A DNA stretch of 40,054 bases from Actinomortierella ambigua (taxonomy: Eukaryota > Mortierellomycota > Mortierellomycetes > Mortierellales > Mortierellaceae). Every line of letters starts with the position of its first letter. The stretch's first letter is position 1. The DNA lies in contig JAAAJB010000291.1 in assembly GCA_016098155.1 (NCBI GenBank), positions 3,285 through 43,338 on the forward strand. The letters are read 5' to 3'. Below the pieces are notes generated by a model that was not told the origin of the DNA, ran no database searches, and saw only the letters and a program-made list of their open reading frames with translations. Both the position numbers and the translations under genes were made by a program. Below, one piece after another: positions 1 to 10,799 of the stretch.

Positions 1-521
1 CGTGGGACGGAGGAGGGGGGGGAGGGGGGGGGGGAGGAAAAGGAAAAAAAAAAAAAAAAAAAAAAAAAGAAAGAGCATGAGTTTAAGGGCATCGGTGCGT
101 GCGACCCTTTGCGAATGTCCAAAGTTGCTGAGAACATTAGTCTCTTACCAGGATCCACGAGTAGCTTTCATCACGCGAGTCAAACTCGGCTGTGACGATG
201 ATTTGCTTCTTGATGTGTTCGACTGCATGCATGCCAACAAGACGGATTCCGCTATGTAGGCGATTCACAGGATCGAACATTTATTTTAGCTGTCAAGGTG
301 CGCTACAAGCCTCTCCCTTGCGCCGATGACCACGATCATTGGTCTACTTACGCAAGGACTGCACCAATAAGGGCAAGCTGGAATCCGCCAGCTGCAAACT
401 ATTCACGGCACGACGCAAAGCCAATAATGGTGAGGAACGACAGGGAGGGGGAGGAGGAGGAGGAGGAGAGGTTAGACCATTGCATTAAAGTTAAAAGTGT
501 GGAAGTCTTCCCATGATAACT
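1..521. other. Left-edge intergenic / 3' flank
   Basis: The first 76 bases are G-rich and then A-rich simple sequence. The rest shows no convincing gene. It probably includes the 3' untranslated region of the leftward small gene ending at 522, because a canonical polyadenylation hexamer for the minus strand lies at 280-285. Short plus-strand open frames here have no recognisable content. Confidence 0.5.
280..285 (-). terminator. Polyadenylation signal AATAAA (minus strand)
   Basis: The plus strand reads TTTATT, so the minus strand carries AATAAA about 237 nt downstream of the stop codon at 522. This fits the 3' end of the leftward small gene, although one hexamer in A/T-containing DNA is weak evidence alone. 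Confidence 0.35.
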
Positions 522-836
522 CTATGAGTTGCCAACCTGGTTATCGCCCAAGCCCATCTTTTCTGTGACAGAAGAGACAACACGGCCAACATCACGCGTG
601 TGTGGCTCATCGGGAATCGTTGAGTATGTTCGACGTAGGCCCGCAAAGCTCAGTCCAAGGAAGCCCACTCTGGCCACGCTACCGAGGGAGGGTTGCGCCA
701 AGAGTGTCATTCTGCTGATCTGCGACACTGCCGAAGTGGTAGTGGTAGGTGACATGAGCCAGGGCATGGCGGCAGCGGATCCTGCTGTTGCGCCTGCATT
801 GCTCCATGCTCCCATGGCTGTTGCCATGGAGGACAT
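522..836 (-). CDS. Possible small mitochondrial precursor protein (hypothetical)
   Basis: This is a 104-codon open frame that I do not recognise as a family. From about residue 43 it resembles a mitochondrial targeting peptide: few acidic residues, spaced Arg, hydrophobic stretches, then LRRTYST at residues 67-73, which matches the usual Arg-x-Tyr/Ser-Thr matrix-protease context. A hydrophilic mature part of about 30 residues follows, ending GLGDNQVGNS. Several in-frame Met codons exist (residues 1, 4, 8, 24, 28, 43). I used the ATG at 836, but a start at residue 43 (a 62-residue product) is equally plausible. The frame stays open further upstream, so a spliced 5' exon cannot be excluded. It is transcribed away from the TMEM128-like gene. 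It could still be a chance open frame. Confidence 0.35.
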   Translation of the reverse strand: MSSMATAMGAWSNAGATAGSAAAMPWLMSPTTTTSAVSQISRMTLLAQPSLGSVARVGFLGLSFAGLRRTYSTIPDEPHTRDVGRVVSSVTEKMGLGDNQVGNS

Positions 837-1419
837 TCGTCCTAGGAGGAGGTATGACATGGCGCAGTGAGTATTGGCAATTGGTGCATGGAAGAAGATC
901 GGGCGAAAACGCCCTGTGTGACCGTCTCTTATGGGTTCAGGGCCAATTTGGTGGCAACCGACAATGCAGCCAGCAAACCTTGAACCAACTCTGCTGGAAG
1001 ACGCCGCGACCATCGCTTCACTCATGGCCAAACAGGATACATATCCTCACATCCTGTATCTCCTTCAACCTCATACCAACGAACAATATGAATACCACGA
1101 CCATGTGTTTACTTACAACGGCGTAGCTCGCATGTGTTAAACAATAGAATATAAGAGAAAAGAATAGAAGAGAAAAGACAGAAGAGAAAGAGCAAAACAA
1201 GCACGCGATCGTGATCCGCTACGACAGTTGTCAGCCAACACGCTCCAAGGCAGGTGAGTGAGTGTGAAAGGCGCGATCGATCTTGTTACCTACTGGTCTT
1301 TGGTATGGGAAGGGGGGAGGGGACTGTGCAGTTTGGCGCACATGCCACCCAATTTTAGAAATATACAAAGTGGGTACATCAGGAAAAAACACCGGCTGGA
1401 CAAAACATTCAATTCAACA
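837..1419. other. Divergent intergenic region
   Basis: This interval separates the leftward small open frame from the rightward TMEM128-like gene and would hold both 5' regions. A purine-rich stretch of AGAA-type repeats spans about 1140-1200. I see no TATA box near the rightward ATG and no other gene. Confidence 0.4.
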
Positions 1420-2304
1420 ATGTCCGATTCATCTTCAGTGCCGATTTCAGGTGCCGAAGGCATGGAGGCGTATGCAAGAATCAATGCGCGTCTTGAGCAG
1501 GAATCCAAGCAGAGTGGTGTGTCACCTGTCCATCACGTTGTACCGTTTACAGTTCCCCGCGAGGACGGCACCTTGGAGGCGAGTCCGTCTATGCAAGCTA
1601 GTCAAGCGACGGGCGGCGCAAACATGGCATCCGCTACAGGTTCAGAGGGTACCACGCGCAGAATCCGACAACGCCCGCAACAAGGGGTAGGGGGCGTAGG
1701 GGGTGAAGACCAGGGCCAGTATCATGACCCGCAAGAGCAAGCGCAGCGACGCGAAAGGCAGCACATGGGAGCCGCCACTGGAGGCCACAGGACAGGCACG
1801 GCAACAAAGCGTTCATTCACGCAGCGGTTACAAAGGGCGCTTCTACCAACCATTCTGGGAAGTCTTTGGCTGTACTGGTTTGATGCTTTCAATGTGCTTG
1901 TCTTTCGGACGGATCCGCGTATCAAAAGGTAAATTGAACAAATGTTTGCATGTCGCGTCAAATAGAACTGTTACTCCCTATTCCAATTGTCGAGTCTACA
2001 ACTCAAAAATCGTTTATTTATCTACTATAGCCATCTTTTGACATTCTCGCTACTGTGCCTCGTGCTCGTTTTTGCCATCTTCCTCTATCTTGAGTTTGTC
2101 CGGCCGCGCGTTAGAGGCAAACCAACAGTCTACGTTAACTGGGAAAAGGAATTCCTGTATCCTATTCGTATAGCGACATTGTCGCTCGTCGTCGGATCCA
2201 TTGGTGCCAACATTGCACTCTGGCCTGTATGGCACCTATGGACTGGGTTCGTGCTGATAGCTGCTGCGCTAGTGACCATGAATGTCCTTGGTCTCGTTCT
2301 GTAG
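1420..2304 (+). CDS. TMEM128-like four-helix membrane protein
   Basis: Exons 1420-1928 and 2031-2304 encode 260 residues. The 102-nt intron starts GTAAAT, ends CTATAG and splits a Ser codon in phase 2. Residues 1-135 are polar and low in complexity. Four hydrophobic segments follow at about 141-162, 171-192, 213-234 and 239-259. The C-terminal half carries YLEF (189-192) and NIALWPVWHLW (230-240), which align in my judgement with the conserved end of the animal TMEM128 family (YLEW and NIALWHVW). TMEM128 is a poorly characterised endomembrane/ER protein, so no reaction can be assigned. The ATG at 1420 is chosen because it begins the Met-Ser-Asp-Ser-rich head and lies after C/A-rich leader sequence; the open frame continues upstream without an ATG. 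The long disordered N-terminus makes it larger than animal homologues. Confidence 0.75.
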
Positions 2305-2926
2305 ACATGTCATTCTTGTGACAGAGCAGCAAAAATAACAAAGAGAATCGAAGTTTCACGCAGGGTGTTGTAAACTTGAGTTGAGATGGTCAGTAATCTA
2401 CCCGTGTGTCTCGCGTTTTTTTTTTTCTTTTTCACATTGAAGGAAAGGTCTCCGTGTTTCCCATACTCCCGATCCTGTCCTGTCCTGTCTGTTCGCTGCA
2501 CTGTGTATCAATGAGTGAGGAGGGCCTGATGGAGGCGATCTGGAGGCCATCCTCTCTTTGCACGACGTTCATGCCATGTGGTGTGGGCTACTCGGCACAC
2601 GTACACAAATTCAAGTGGACTCTCGAGAACGAATTTTTGTTGGCGAGCGAGGTTTGTGGAACGGCCTGGTGAGAAAGAAAAAAGAAGGATTGGTGATTCC
2701 ACGGGGTGTGCGCCATCTTGAGCCCATTGACAAGCAACTGGATGTTGCAGTGGGTGTGAGAACAATGTTTTTTTTTCTGTTTTTTGTTGGGGGAAGGGAC
2801 ACTGTTGCACGAGAAATCAGGAGGAGCACGCACATGAAGATGCAGACTATGGATTAGAGCCACGTCAAAACTTTCTTCCCGCCCACGTTTGGAGGGGCGG
2901 ATCGCGACCCTCATACACTGACTTTT

Positions 2927-2972
2927 GAGATAGAGAGAGAGAGAGAAAGAGACACACACACACACACACACA
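2927..2972. repeat. Compound GA/CA microsatellite
   Basis: An alternating GA tract (about 2927-2950) runs directly into an alternating CA tract (about 2951-2972). Intergenic simple sequence. Confidence 0.8.
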
Positions 2973-3996
2973 AAGGTACACACAAGAGCATTGATTATTG
3001 GCAAAAGGAAGATGGTCACTTTTACACATGGAGAACACTCACATCTCTCTCCTTGTTGCCGGGTCATCGAGAAAAGACGCTTGCCACATCTTTTTTTAAA
3101 CAGAATGGCATATGAGCGAAGAAGGCCTATGAAGCGGGAGGAGGGAAGGATCAGCCGGGAACAAAAGGTTAGTTCATTAGGGTTGGAGTTAGTCGTGGTT
3201 ACTCCATTTGAGCGCCAGACTTAGTAATAGTGTCGTTGCTACTGCTGCTGGAACAGCAACAGCAACAAGAACAGGAAAGGTAAGAGGGAGGAGAAATGAG
3301 GTGCTCCAGATTCGATATGATTGGCTGTCAGGTTTGGTCGGAATTTATGGCTCCAAGGGTTGCCATTCGATTCCCACTCTAACTCCACCCCCACCACCAC
3401 CCCCCACTTTAGAGCGAGGACGAAGTTGAGGTTGATTCCCACACTCCCTGCTACTACTACTACTAGACTGCTACTCCTGCTTTCCTCCTTTCTCAGCCAT
3501 ACAGAACTCAGCGGGGGGTGGAGTAGAGTGGTGTAGTCCACTGTACTGTACACTATTGAAGTCGGGGAGTGAACAAATCTGCTTAGCGCAAGAGAAAAAC
3601 CCCGTGGCGAATAGTCTCACAATATTGCGGGGCGAGGACAGAACGTCAAAATGGTGGAGAGAGACAAACCACTACCCTGAACAAGGCTGAAGAAGGGAGA
3701 AGAATCAAAAGGCTGCGGAGGATCGATAGATCGGTGCGTGGGTACAATAGTGGAGGTAATAAAAAGGTGCATGCGCGCAGATATGTGAACTTCTTTAAAG
3801 CTTGAGTGCCTGGCAGGGTAGAGTAAGTAAAAAAAAAAAATAAAAAAGAAAGAAGAAAAAAAAACCTTGGGGGAAGGAGTGTCAAAAATGCGTGTGTGCT
3901 CGAGCAGGGGCCGACGACTCGAATATTCCTTGCTTTTGTTTTTTTTTTCTGTGATTCAGAAAGTGCCTGAGATAGGGGGAGCGGAGAGGGGACACA

Positions 3997-4003
3997 TATA
4001 AAA
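3997..4003 (+). promoter_or_regulatory. TATA box of SAM synthetase gene
   Basis: TATAAAA lies 69 nt before the ATG at 4072 and is followed by a pyrimidine-rich stretch, then CCACATCTACATCTACACC directly before the start codon. Position and context fit a strong core promoter for a highly expressed metabolic gene. Confidence 0.65.
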
Positions 4004-4071
4004 GAAGTCTCCCTTTCCCACTTTTTTTCGAATCCCACCTCATCCTTTCCAACCACATCTACATCTACACC

Positions 4072-5820
4072 ATGTCTACCTTCCTGTTCACCTCTGAGTC
4101 TGTCGGCGAGGGCCACCCTGGTGCGTATTCCATCTGATGACCTGTTCTGTTCTGTGTGCTCATTACGATTCATCACTTTGATGCATCTTCGATCTGCTTT
4201 TTTTTGGGGAAGGGTTTTTGTCGTCTGGGTTCGCGTTCGATGTGCCTGCTGGCTCCTTTCCTTGTGTTAGGATGCTGTGTAGTTTACGATCCAGCCAGTC
4301 TTTACGATCCTATTCTATGCAGGAAGGACATCTGGCGTTGTTTTTCCTTTTTTTTCCCAGGGTACTCTGCCCTTGATGAGTAAACTCCTGATCCGCCTCG
4401 TACATTGATGGCGGATCAAGAAGCTTTACCATTAGTCTTTGGGGCATTGTCAGCCGACTCTTTAACAAAAACGCAATTGTGAACAAGAGGTCGATTGAAA
4501 ACTAACATCCTTTCTGTCCTTCTCGCAACACCAACAGACAAGATCTGCGACCAGATCTCCGATGCCATCCTGGACGCCTGTCTCGCGCAGGATCCCCTCT
4601 CCAAGGTTGCTTGCGAGACTGCCGCCAAGACTGGTATGATCATGGTTCTCGGTGAGATCACCACCAAGGCCCAGCTCGACTACCAGAAGATCATCCGTGG
4701 CACCATCAAGAACATTGGCTACGACTCTTCTGACAAGGGCTTCGATTACAAGACCTGCAACGTCCTTGTTGCTATCGAGCAGCAGTCGCCCGATATCTAC
4801 CAGGGTCTGGTCCAGAAGGGCTTCAACATCGAGGACATTGGTGCTGGTGACCAGGGTATCATGTTCGGCTATGCCACCGACGAGACCCCCGAGCTCATGC
4901 CCATCACCCTGACCCTGTCCCACAAGCTGAACAAGGCCATGGCTGATGCTCGTCGCGATGGCTCTCTTGCCTACCTGCGCCCCGACTCCAAGTCCCAGGT
5001 CACTGTCGAGTACAAGAACGACAACGGCGCCCTGGTCCCCCTGCGCGTCCACACCGTTGTTATCTCGGTCCAGCACTCTGATGAGGTTACCACCGAGCAG
5101 CTCCGCGAGGATCTCCGGGAGAAGATCGTTAAGAAGGTCATCCCCGCCGAGTACCTGACCCCCGAGACCGTCTACCACTTGCAGCCCTCTGGCCGCTTCG
5201 TTATCGGTGGTCCCCAGGGTGATGCCGGTGTCACTGGCCGTAAGATCATCGTCGACACCTACGGTGGTCACGGTGCCCACGGAGGGTAAGTTTACAATCA
5301 AAAAAATTTATCGGATGGCGCGATCTCACGCTGTTGTGGTCAACGAATGTTGAATCATCCACATCGTTATCAGCATCAACCTACAGTGATTATGGTTTGT
5401 TTTTTTATCCATTTCATTGTCCGCTCACCAACCATTTCTCTTACATTTCATTCGTGTGTACTCAACAGTGGAGCTTTCTCTGGCAAGGACTGGTCCAAGG
5501 TCGACCGCTCCGGTGCCTACACTGGCCGCTGGATCGCCAAGTCGATTGTTGCTTCCGGCCTCGCTCGTCGCTGCTTGGTCCAGCTCTCGTACGCCATCGG
5601 TGTTGCTGAGCCTACCTCGGTCTTCGTCGACACCTACGGCACCGGCACCAAGTCCGATGAGGAGATCCTCGCTATCATCAAGAAGAACTTTGACCTCCGC
5701 CCTGGTGTCATCGTCAAGGAGCTCGACCTCTTCAAGCCCATCTACACCAAGACTGCTGCCTACGGCCACTTTGGTCGTGAGGAGTTCTCCTGGGAGCAGC
5801 CCAAGAAGCTCGTCTTCTAA
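4072..5820 (+). CDS. SAM1: S-adenosylmethionine synthetase (methionine adenosyltransferase)
   Basis: Exons 4072-4120, 4538-5285 and 5469-5820 encode 382 residues, the same length as yeast Sam1. The enzyme makes S-adenosylmethionine from methionine and ATP in the cytosol, feeding methylation and polyamine synthesis. Visible signatures are GEGHPDK (12-18), the [10 protein letters not shown] segment just after it, [13 protein letters not shown] (about 241-253) and the glycine-rich loop HGGGAFSGKD ending near residue 273. Intron 1 (417 nt) falls after the first base of the Asp codon in GHPD; CTAAC at about 4502-4506 is a good branch site. Intron 2 (183 nt) interrupts the glycine-rich loop with phase 2. 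Codons end overwhelmingly in C or G, unlike neighbouring genes, as expected for high expression. A TATA box lies at 3997. Confidence 0.97.
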
Positions 5821-6292
5821 ATCAAGAAAGCGAAGCAGGTGGTCGGGAAGGTTGTGACGCCAAGCAGCTAAACTGAATGGCAGGCCAGCAACCCCAACAC
5901 TCACTGAAGAAAAAATAACAGCGTTGGTTCAACCCATATCGCATTACCAAACCCCCCCTTTTTTTGCCTTTCTTGTCTGTACACACACAACCACTGTTCT
6001 TTCCCCTTTCAAGTACCCCACCCTTCATCCCTTGTATGTAGACATTTTGTTTTTTTATTCTTCGAGTCATCTAGAAGACTTGGCCGAGGGCGACGGTTGG
6101 ATCGTCCATAATCTCATAGCATAATACACTTTCATTCAACATGATATCGACGTGTTATTGTTCATGGTTTCTAGGGCGAGCTGCCAAACAAGACTCCCTT
6201 TCGTCTAACCCGCGCAGTTGCGCTAGTGTATTATATAGTTATGCTTATGGTACATTGGTGAGGATGTGTGGGATGACTATCAAATGAAATAG
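5821..6292. other. Convergent 3' flanks of SAM synthetase and SDHAF3
   Basis: Both neighbouring genes end into this 472-base interval. It has T-rich and A-rich runs (for example 5908-5917 and 5956-5965) but no exact AATAAA on either strand and no open frame of note. Confidence 0.5.
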
Positions 6293-6775
6293 CTAGGCGG
6301 ATGGGGATCCTCTAGCAGCAATCTTTTCGCGCAGCCTGGCCTCTTCAGCAGCAATCTCGGCCAGCTCTTCCTCGGAATGTAAACCCTTGGCCTCCTTCCG
6401 TAGCTCGTACAGCTGTCCAAGCTGCTGGTCCGACATCTTGTCCAGCAGGACCGGGTCCATCTTCCTGCCAAAGGGGGTGCCTTCCTCGACAGTACCCCTG
6501 CTGGTCGCAGCCCCTGTCACTGTCGATGGTTGTGTTGTTGCTGCACTCTGCTGGGCTGATGGCGATGAGGTAACGATGTGGTCGAGGTACTGTTGCCATT
6601 GCTCCAGGAAACCGACGATGTACAATGGGTTATCCACGTCCTTGTGACGATGGAACTCTGCCTTCACATAGCCATCGCCGAGAATTCTGAAATGAGGCGG
6701 CAAATGCATGCGATGCGCCCGCAGAATCTGGCGGTAGAGCACTAGCGGTGGTGTGAGTGCCTTCTGGGTTGACAT
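6293..6775 (-). CDS. SDHAF3: Succinate dehydrogenase assembly factor 3 (Acn9/Sdh7, LYR protein)
   Basis: An intronless 160-residue protein. The LYR tripeptide is at 13-15 within VLYRQILRAHR, followed by the family hallmark LGDGYVKAEFHRHKDV and the FLEQWQQYLD helix. A linker rich in Ser, Thr and Ala leads to a conserved tail, KMDPVLLDKMSDQQLGQLYEL, then a charged helix. The family acts in the mitochondrial matrix and helps mature the iron-sulfur subunit Sdh2 of complex II. The ATG at 6775 is chosen because the family normally starts just before the LYR helix; the frame continues upstream to 6889 but that part looks untranslated. The yeast protein is about 133 residues, so the linker and tail are somewhat longer here. 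Its 5' end faces the RING gene across 467 bases. Confidence 0.92.
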   Translation of the reverse strand: MSTQKALTPPLVLYRQILRAHRMHLPPHFRILGDGYVKAEFHRHKDVDNPLYIVGFLEQWQQYLDHIVTSSPSAQQSAATTQPSTVTGAATSRGTVEEGTPFGRKMDPVLLDKMSDQQLGQLYELRKEAKGLHSEEELAEIAAEEARLREKIAARGSPSA

Positions 6776-7242
6776 GCTGCCTCCTTGTGGACTTGAGTTG
6801 GAATGCAAAGAGGATCTTTTTTTTTGTCGAGCTCGGAAGTCAAAGCGGAGCGGGGACTCCGAGGCTATCTCTCGGGCCTCGTTCGTCACATGACCGACTC
6901 TTTCTGAGGCCTCTCAAAGTCGCCACTTTCGCCACCATGGACTCGTATAAAAGCATTCTGGACTGTTTTGCTCAACAACTCTCCTTTTTTGCCTTCTGTC
7001 CCTTCCCCCCCCCTTCCCCCTTCCTTCCTTACCTCCGTTGAGATACCAACCTTCACTGTGCGTCTGTGCTCTCAGTTCTGTTTGTATCAGTGTCGGTCAC
7101 TCTTGAGAGACCATGGGGGGTTGACGCACGTACACTCGGCTACCTTTAAAGCAAGATTTCCATTGCCACTTGCAACATCCACGGTGATAGGAAAACTCAA
7201 ATACCCCACCCTCTCTTTGACATCGACTTAGTTCTCGTTGGG
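6776..7242. other. Divergent promoter region, SDHAF3 / RING gene
   Basis: A 467-base 5' region shared by two genes pointing apart. It contains a TATAAAA box at 6946-6952 oriented toward the RING gene, C/T-rich runs at 6985-7035, and an isolated ATG in a strong context at 6937 that lies upstream of the TATA box and is therefore probably not used. Confidence 0.45.
6946..6952 (+). promoter_or_regulatory. Putative TATA box for the RING gene
   Basis: TATAAAA lies about 290 nt before the ATG at 7243 and is followed by a C/T-rich stretch, a common fungal core promoter layout. The distance would give a 5' leader of roughly 200-260 nt. No transcript data support it. Confidence 0.35.
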
Positions 7243-10200
7243 ATGGACAGCCTCGACCTTGCTCTTCTATGTCCTCTTTGTTGTGACATCTTGCAGCAAC
7301 CTGTCCACATCGGTTGCCCACAAGGTATCGTATTGTGTGAAGAACAAAAAGGAGGTTTAGTCACACGTAATGTTTCTGTTCAATCGAACCTGTCTCTCTC
7401 ACTTTCCACATTTGTCGTTACCCCCCACCCTCCCCCCGCTCCACCCTCTTTTGCTTAGACCATGTCTTCTGTGACAAGTGCTTGGCAAGCTATATTCATC
7501 GCTCCAATGTCCACATCAACCCTATGATACGCTGCCCAGCCTGCCCTCGCTCGCTTGGCAGTGGGTCGCGAGTAAAGCCATCTTCCATGTTCAGAGGCAA
7601 GACACTTGAGGTATGCAAGAGTCTCTCTTTATCATTTCTCCGTGGTGCCATCAGGACTTCTATTCTTGCAAAGTCACTGACCACCCAGCTTTGCTTGATC
7701 TTTCTAGAGCGTGATCTCGTCACTGCAAGCCAAGTGCCCTAGGCTGCTGCATCGAGAATGCAGCTGCAAGGATAGACTTGCTGAGATACCAAAGCACCTA
7801 CATCAGGTAATAGCCAGCTATTCTGCAACGGTTTATGAGGAAGAGGGCAAGGTTTTTCCAGAATGGCCGCTCACTATTCCCAAAATAGTGCCCAAACATC
7901 GAATCACTTCGTCCAATAACGTCAAATGAAGGAACTGCACCTCCATCCAACAACCAAGATATCATGCCGAGGGACCATCAGGATGGCAAACGACTCGTCG
8001 CAAGAAAACCACTCAACTCTTTGCGCCAAACACAATCTCACCCACGGCAGCACGATCAGGCTCGGTTGGGTCGCAGAGCAGACCACCGAGCCCTTCTCTC
8101 CCCTCCTCCTTCTTCACCTATAAGACCGCATGACGTCCCCTACAGTGTTCCGCGTCCAATGGAGCGTCCCGAGTCGTCGTATACCCACACAACACAGCCA
8201 TCAGGTGGTAGTGGCGACATTAATCGATCCCATATCCAGAGCCCGCAAAAGACACCGCCACAACCGCAGACCCGGGTTGGAAATGCATCGCATACAGCCT
8301 CTGTTTACTCAGGGTCATCGTCCATTCCCTGCTCCCCGGAAAACAAGGCTGGGTTTAGTGCTCTAGTTTCTACGACCACAACCACCAAAGATGATGGCGA
8401 CGTTGAAGACAACCCTAGCGCCACTCAAGATGTCAACAGCAGCACCCGGACAAGCTTACTTGATGCACTCCTTGCTGCTGATGAAGACTCTTTTAACATA
8501 TCGATGGGGGACTTGATGGCCTCGTTCTCGTTCAGTCTCGATCAGCAACCGCCTACACCTTCACCCGAACCTGGCGAGATCTTTGATGGGCCAGCACAGG
8601 AGAGCAAAGGCAATGAGAATGAGCATATAGGTGTTGCCGTCGACACCCAGCAAGACGAGCCGCAGCAACAGCGGAGGAGCCAGAGTGCCCCTAGGCGACG
8701 GCGACGTCTGATCCTCTCTGAGGAGCCCGAGAACGACGATGACTGGATGGTAGCGAGAGAGTATCAACCGCAAGACCTGTTTGTCGATCATGTGGTTGAG
8801 GCTTCAGCCGGATACGTCCACCGACAGATCCATCCAGACTCAATGGAGGAGAAATGTGGCGAAGGGAGATACGAGGGTGAAGAGGGGGAGGAGGAGGAGG
8901 AGCAATATCGGAGCCAAGCTTCTAGTTTTATCTCTGACCACCATTTCGAACTCGAGATGTCGTCGACTTTGTATCCTCCCGGGCAACGTGTCAGCTCTCT
9001 GTCGTCGCTTCCAGAATCGAGCTCGCTCGCATCCACTATACCGACATCGCCTCGTTTCGACTTTGAGGTTCAGCAGGATGACGTGGAAGGACAAAAGGAA
9101 GAGGAGGAGGGGGAGGAGACGGGCGCAGCTACACATGCCACGGTAGCATTAGCAAGCCCACCTACAGTTGACAGCTTGGAAGGGTACTTTCTCGGCCAGG
9201 ACGCCATTTTCCACTCTCAGGAATTCACGCAAGAGTATCAATCGTTGCCACCGGTGGTCAATGCCGCAGCAGCAGTGTCGGCGAACGACACAGGCGATGA
9301 GTCCAATGAGGAAGAGCCCTTATCCAAGCGTCAAAAGGCCGCCGCCGATCGTTTCATCTCACGCGGCACTACCAGCGCAGCAGGCACCGACATGGATGAG
9401 GACGTTGCTGACACAGGCGCTACGTCTACTGTACCTATTTTCCGCACTTCTGCTAAAGCCGTCATTGCAGCGCTGTCGCCGTCATTATCTCGTCCATCAC
9501 CGCCACGACCAGCAACAGCAGCAGCAGCAGCAGCAGGAACAGCACGAGTGCGGATGGCCCCAATCAAGAACCCAATTCTGCCTGCCGAATTGACTGCACC
9601 GTTTCCTACCCAGTCGGTGGCCGGTCGAACAACAGCAGACCCGGACAGCGACGGTGCCCCCGGTCCAAGCTCATTGACCTCGCTGTCATCATCACCATCA
9701 TCATCATCGTCAAAGACCGCTGCCACTGGCGCTATCCCTGAGGCGGTTCTCGCGCCCAGCCGATCAACAGTGGCCGTCGGAGCCACGATCACTACTGCTG
9801 TCAGTCCTCGGCCAAAGCGCGTCCACATACCACTCGTTTTCGAGGAACGACCTCCAGCTACGGCCTTGGCTACTTCTGCCACCGGCGTAGTAGCTCCATC
9901 CATGGCCACGACTACAGCGAGCGAGAATGGACATGATGATCGTGTTCCTCGTCATCACGCGACGACGGCGACTGTAGAGCTGATGAGGGAGCTTGCGGAG
10001 GTGAATCGCGATTTTGGACGTCGGTCATCGTCGACCTCGTCGTTGTTGGCTTCTTCCACCCGAAGAAGGGCTGCTGAGGAGGAGCGGTACTCGCTCACAC
10101 AGACCACGTTTTACAAACAGAGACAGCCCGGGTACATCCCCGTGCCGTCGTTCCGACCCAGATACCAACGATCGCGCAAGAAGGTTAGCAATGAGAGGGG

Positions 10201-10461
10201 AAGAGGTGGAGATGTGACTCGAAGAACGTCTTGTCTTGTCTTGTCTTTTTTTTGCTTTTAAATTGTCACTCATACAATGTTTCTTTCTTTCTTTCTTTCT
10301 TTCTTTAGAAGACAATTCGCGAACGTGTCGATTCTCCACGAGGAGTCAAATTTCCACCACTGGTCGTTCAGCCAACTTTGAACGATGACAGTGACATCCT
10401 GCTGAGCCAGCCACTCTCAGCCTCTCAACGAGAGCTTCCGGCTCCTTTGGAAGCTGCGTGA
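7243..10461 (+). CDS. RING finger plus TRAF-type zinc finger protein, probable E3 ubiquitin ligase
   Basis: Five exons, 7243-7324, 7459-7610, 7708-7806, 7889-10183 and 10309-10461, encode 926 residues. A C3HC4 RING occupies 10-56 (C10, C13, C25, H29, C32, C35, C53, C56), with H29 and the second half only present after splicing intron 1. A TRAF-like zinc finger follows (C88, C96/C98, H108, C112). C112 comes from the first codon after intron 3, which supports that splice choice over reading through. The order RING then TRAF-type finger is typical of ubiquitin ligases such as the RNF41 group. The remaining 800 residues are Ser/Pro/Thr/Ala-rich and probably disordered, with acidic EEE-rich and basic RRRRR clusters, and lack a recognised substrate domain. 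Intron 4 (125 nt) has a TTTC-repeat polypyrimidine tract. The substrate is unknown. Confidence 0.82.
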
Positions 10462-10799
10462 AAGAACCAAAAAAAAAAAGAAGTTCATTTTGACACATTG
10501 CGACATGATGCTTGTTGCGGAGGAAATAAACAGATATATTCACAACATCAAAGGTTGGGGGAAGGAGGTTTATATAATGCTACATTTTTGTATTGTGTTA
10601 TCTACAACAGGGAGGAGGTGGATTCGCTCCCTCGCCTTTTCTTTCACTTCTTTCGACGACGAGTGCGAGGTCGTTTTTCTCCATCGATTTCAGATGATCT
10701 CTTTTGAGGAGAAGATGATGGTGGGGGGTCGTCATGTTTGCCATGGCTGATGTTGAAGTCATTATCGGTAGTGTTCGAAAATCGGCCTCGCGCGCGTTC
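10462..10799. other. Convergent 3' flanks of RING gene and HSP104
   Basis: A 338-base interval between two genes that end toward each other. It holds a plus-strand AATAAA at 10525-10530 for the RING gene; no matching hexamer is seen for the minus strand. No gene. Confidence 0.5.
10525..10530 (+). terminator. Polyadenylation signal AATAAA of RING gene
   Basis: AATAAA lies 64 nt past the TGA stop at 10459-10461, followed by T- and TG-rich sequence. Distance and orientation fit 3' end formation. Confidence 0.6.

Larger units (their letters stand above)
2305..4071. other. Intergenic region upstream of SAM synthetase
   Basis: About 1.8 kb without a credible gene. It contains homopolymer T and A runs, a GA/CA microsatellite (2927-2972), a CAG/CAA-like cluster near 3240-3270 and A-rich DNA at 3825-3865. 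The 3' end of the TMEM128-like gene lies on the left, and the SAM synthetase promoter with a TATA box is at the right end. Short open frames on both strands are low in complexity and lack recognisable motifs. Confidence 0.55.

Noticed and set aside
77..259. 60-codon plus-strand open frame at the left edge
   Set aside because: Composition is mixed, but no leader, TATA box, motif or homology is evident, and it lies in the likely 3' flank of the leftward gene.
4462..5301. 279-codon minus-strand open frame opposite SAM synthetase
   Set aside because: It mirrors exon 2 of a clear SAM synthetase. Strong C/G third-position bias in the sense gene removes stops from the antisense frame; the product (Val/Leu/Gly/Asp-rich) has no recognisable motif.
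6937..7041. ATG in a perfect GCCACCATGG context upstream of the RING gene
   Set aside because: It sits upstream of the TATA box at 6946-6952, encodes only 34 residues ending in a Pro/Phe-rich C/T-tract translation, and leads into no domain.
7807..7929. Read-through of RING-gene exon 3 to the stop at 7927
   Set aside because: It would end the protein before the long frame and lose the final Cys of the TRAF-type finger. Splicing 7807-7888 keeps phase and supplies that Cys.
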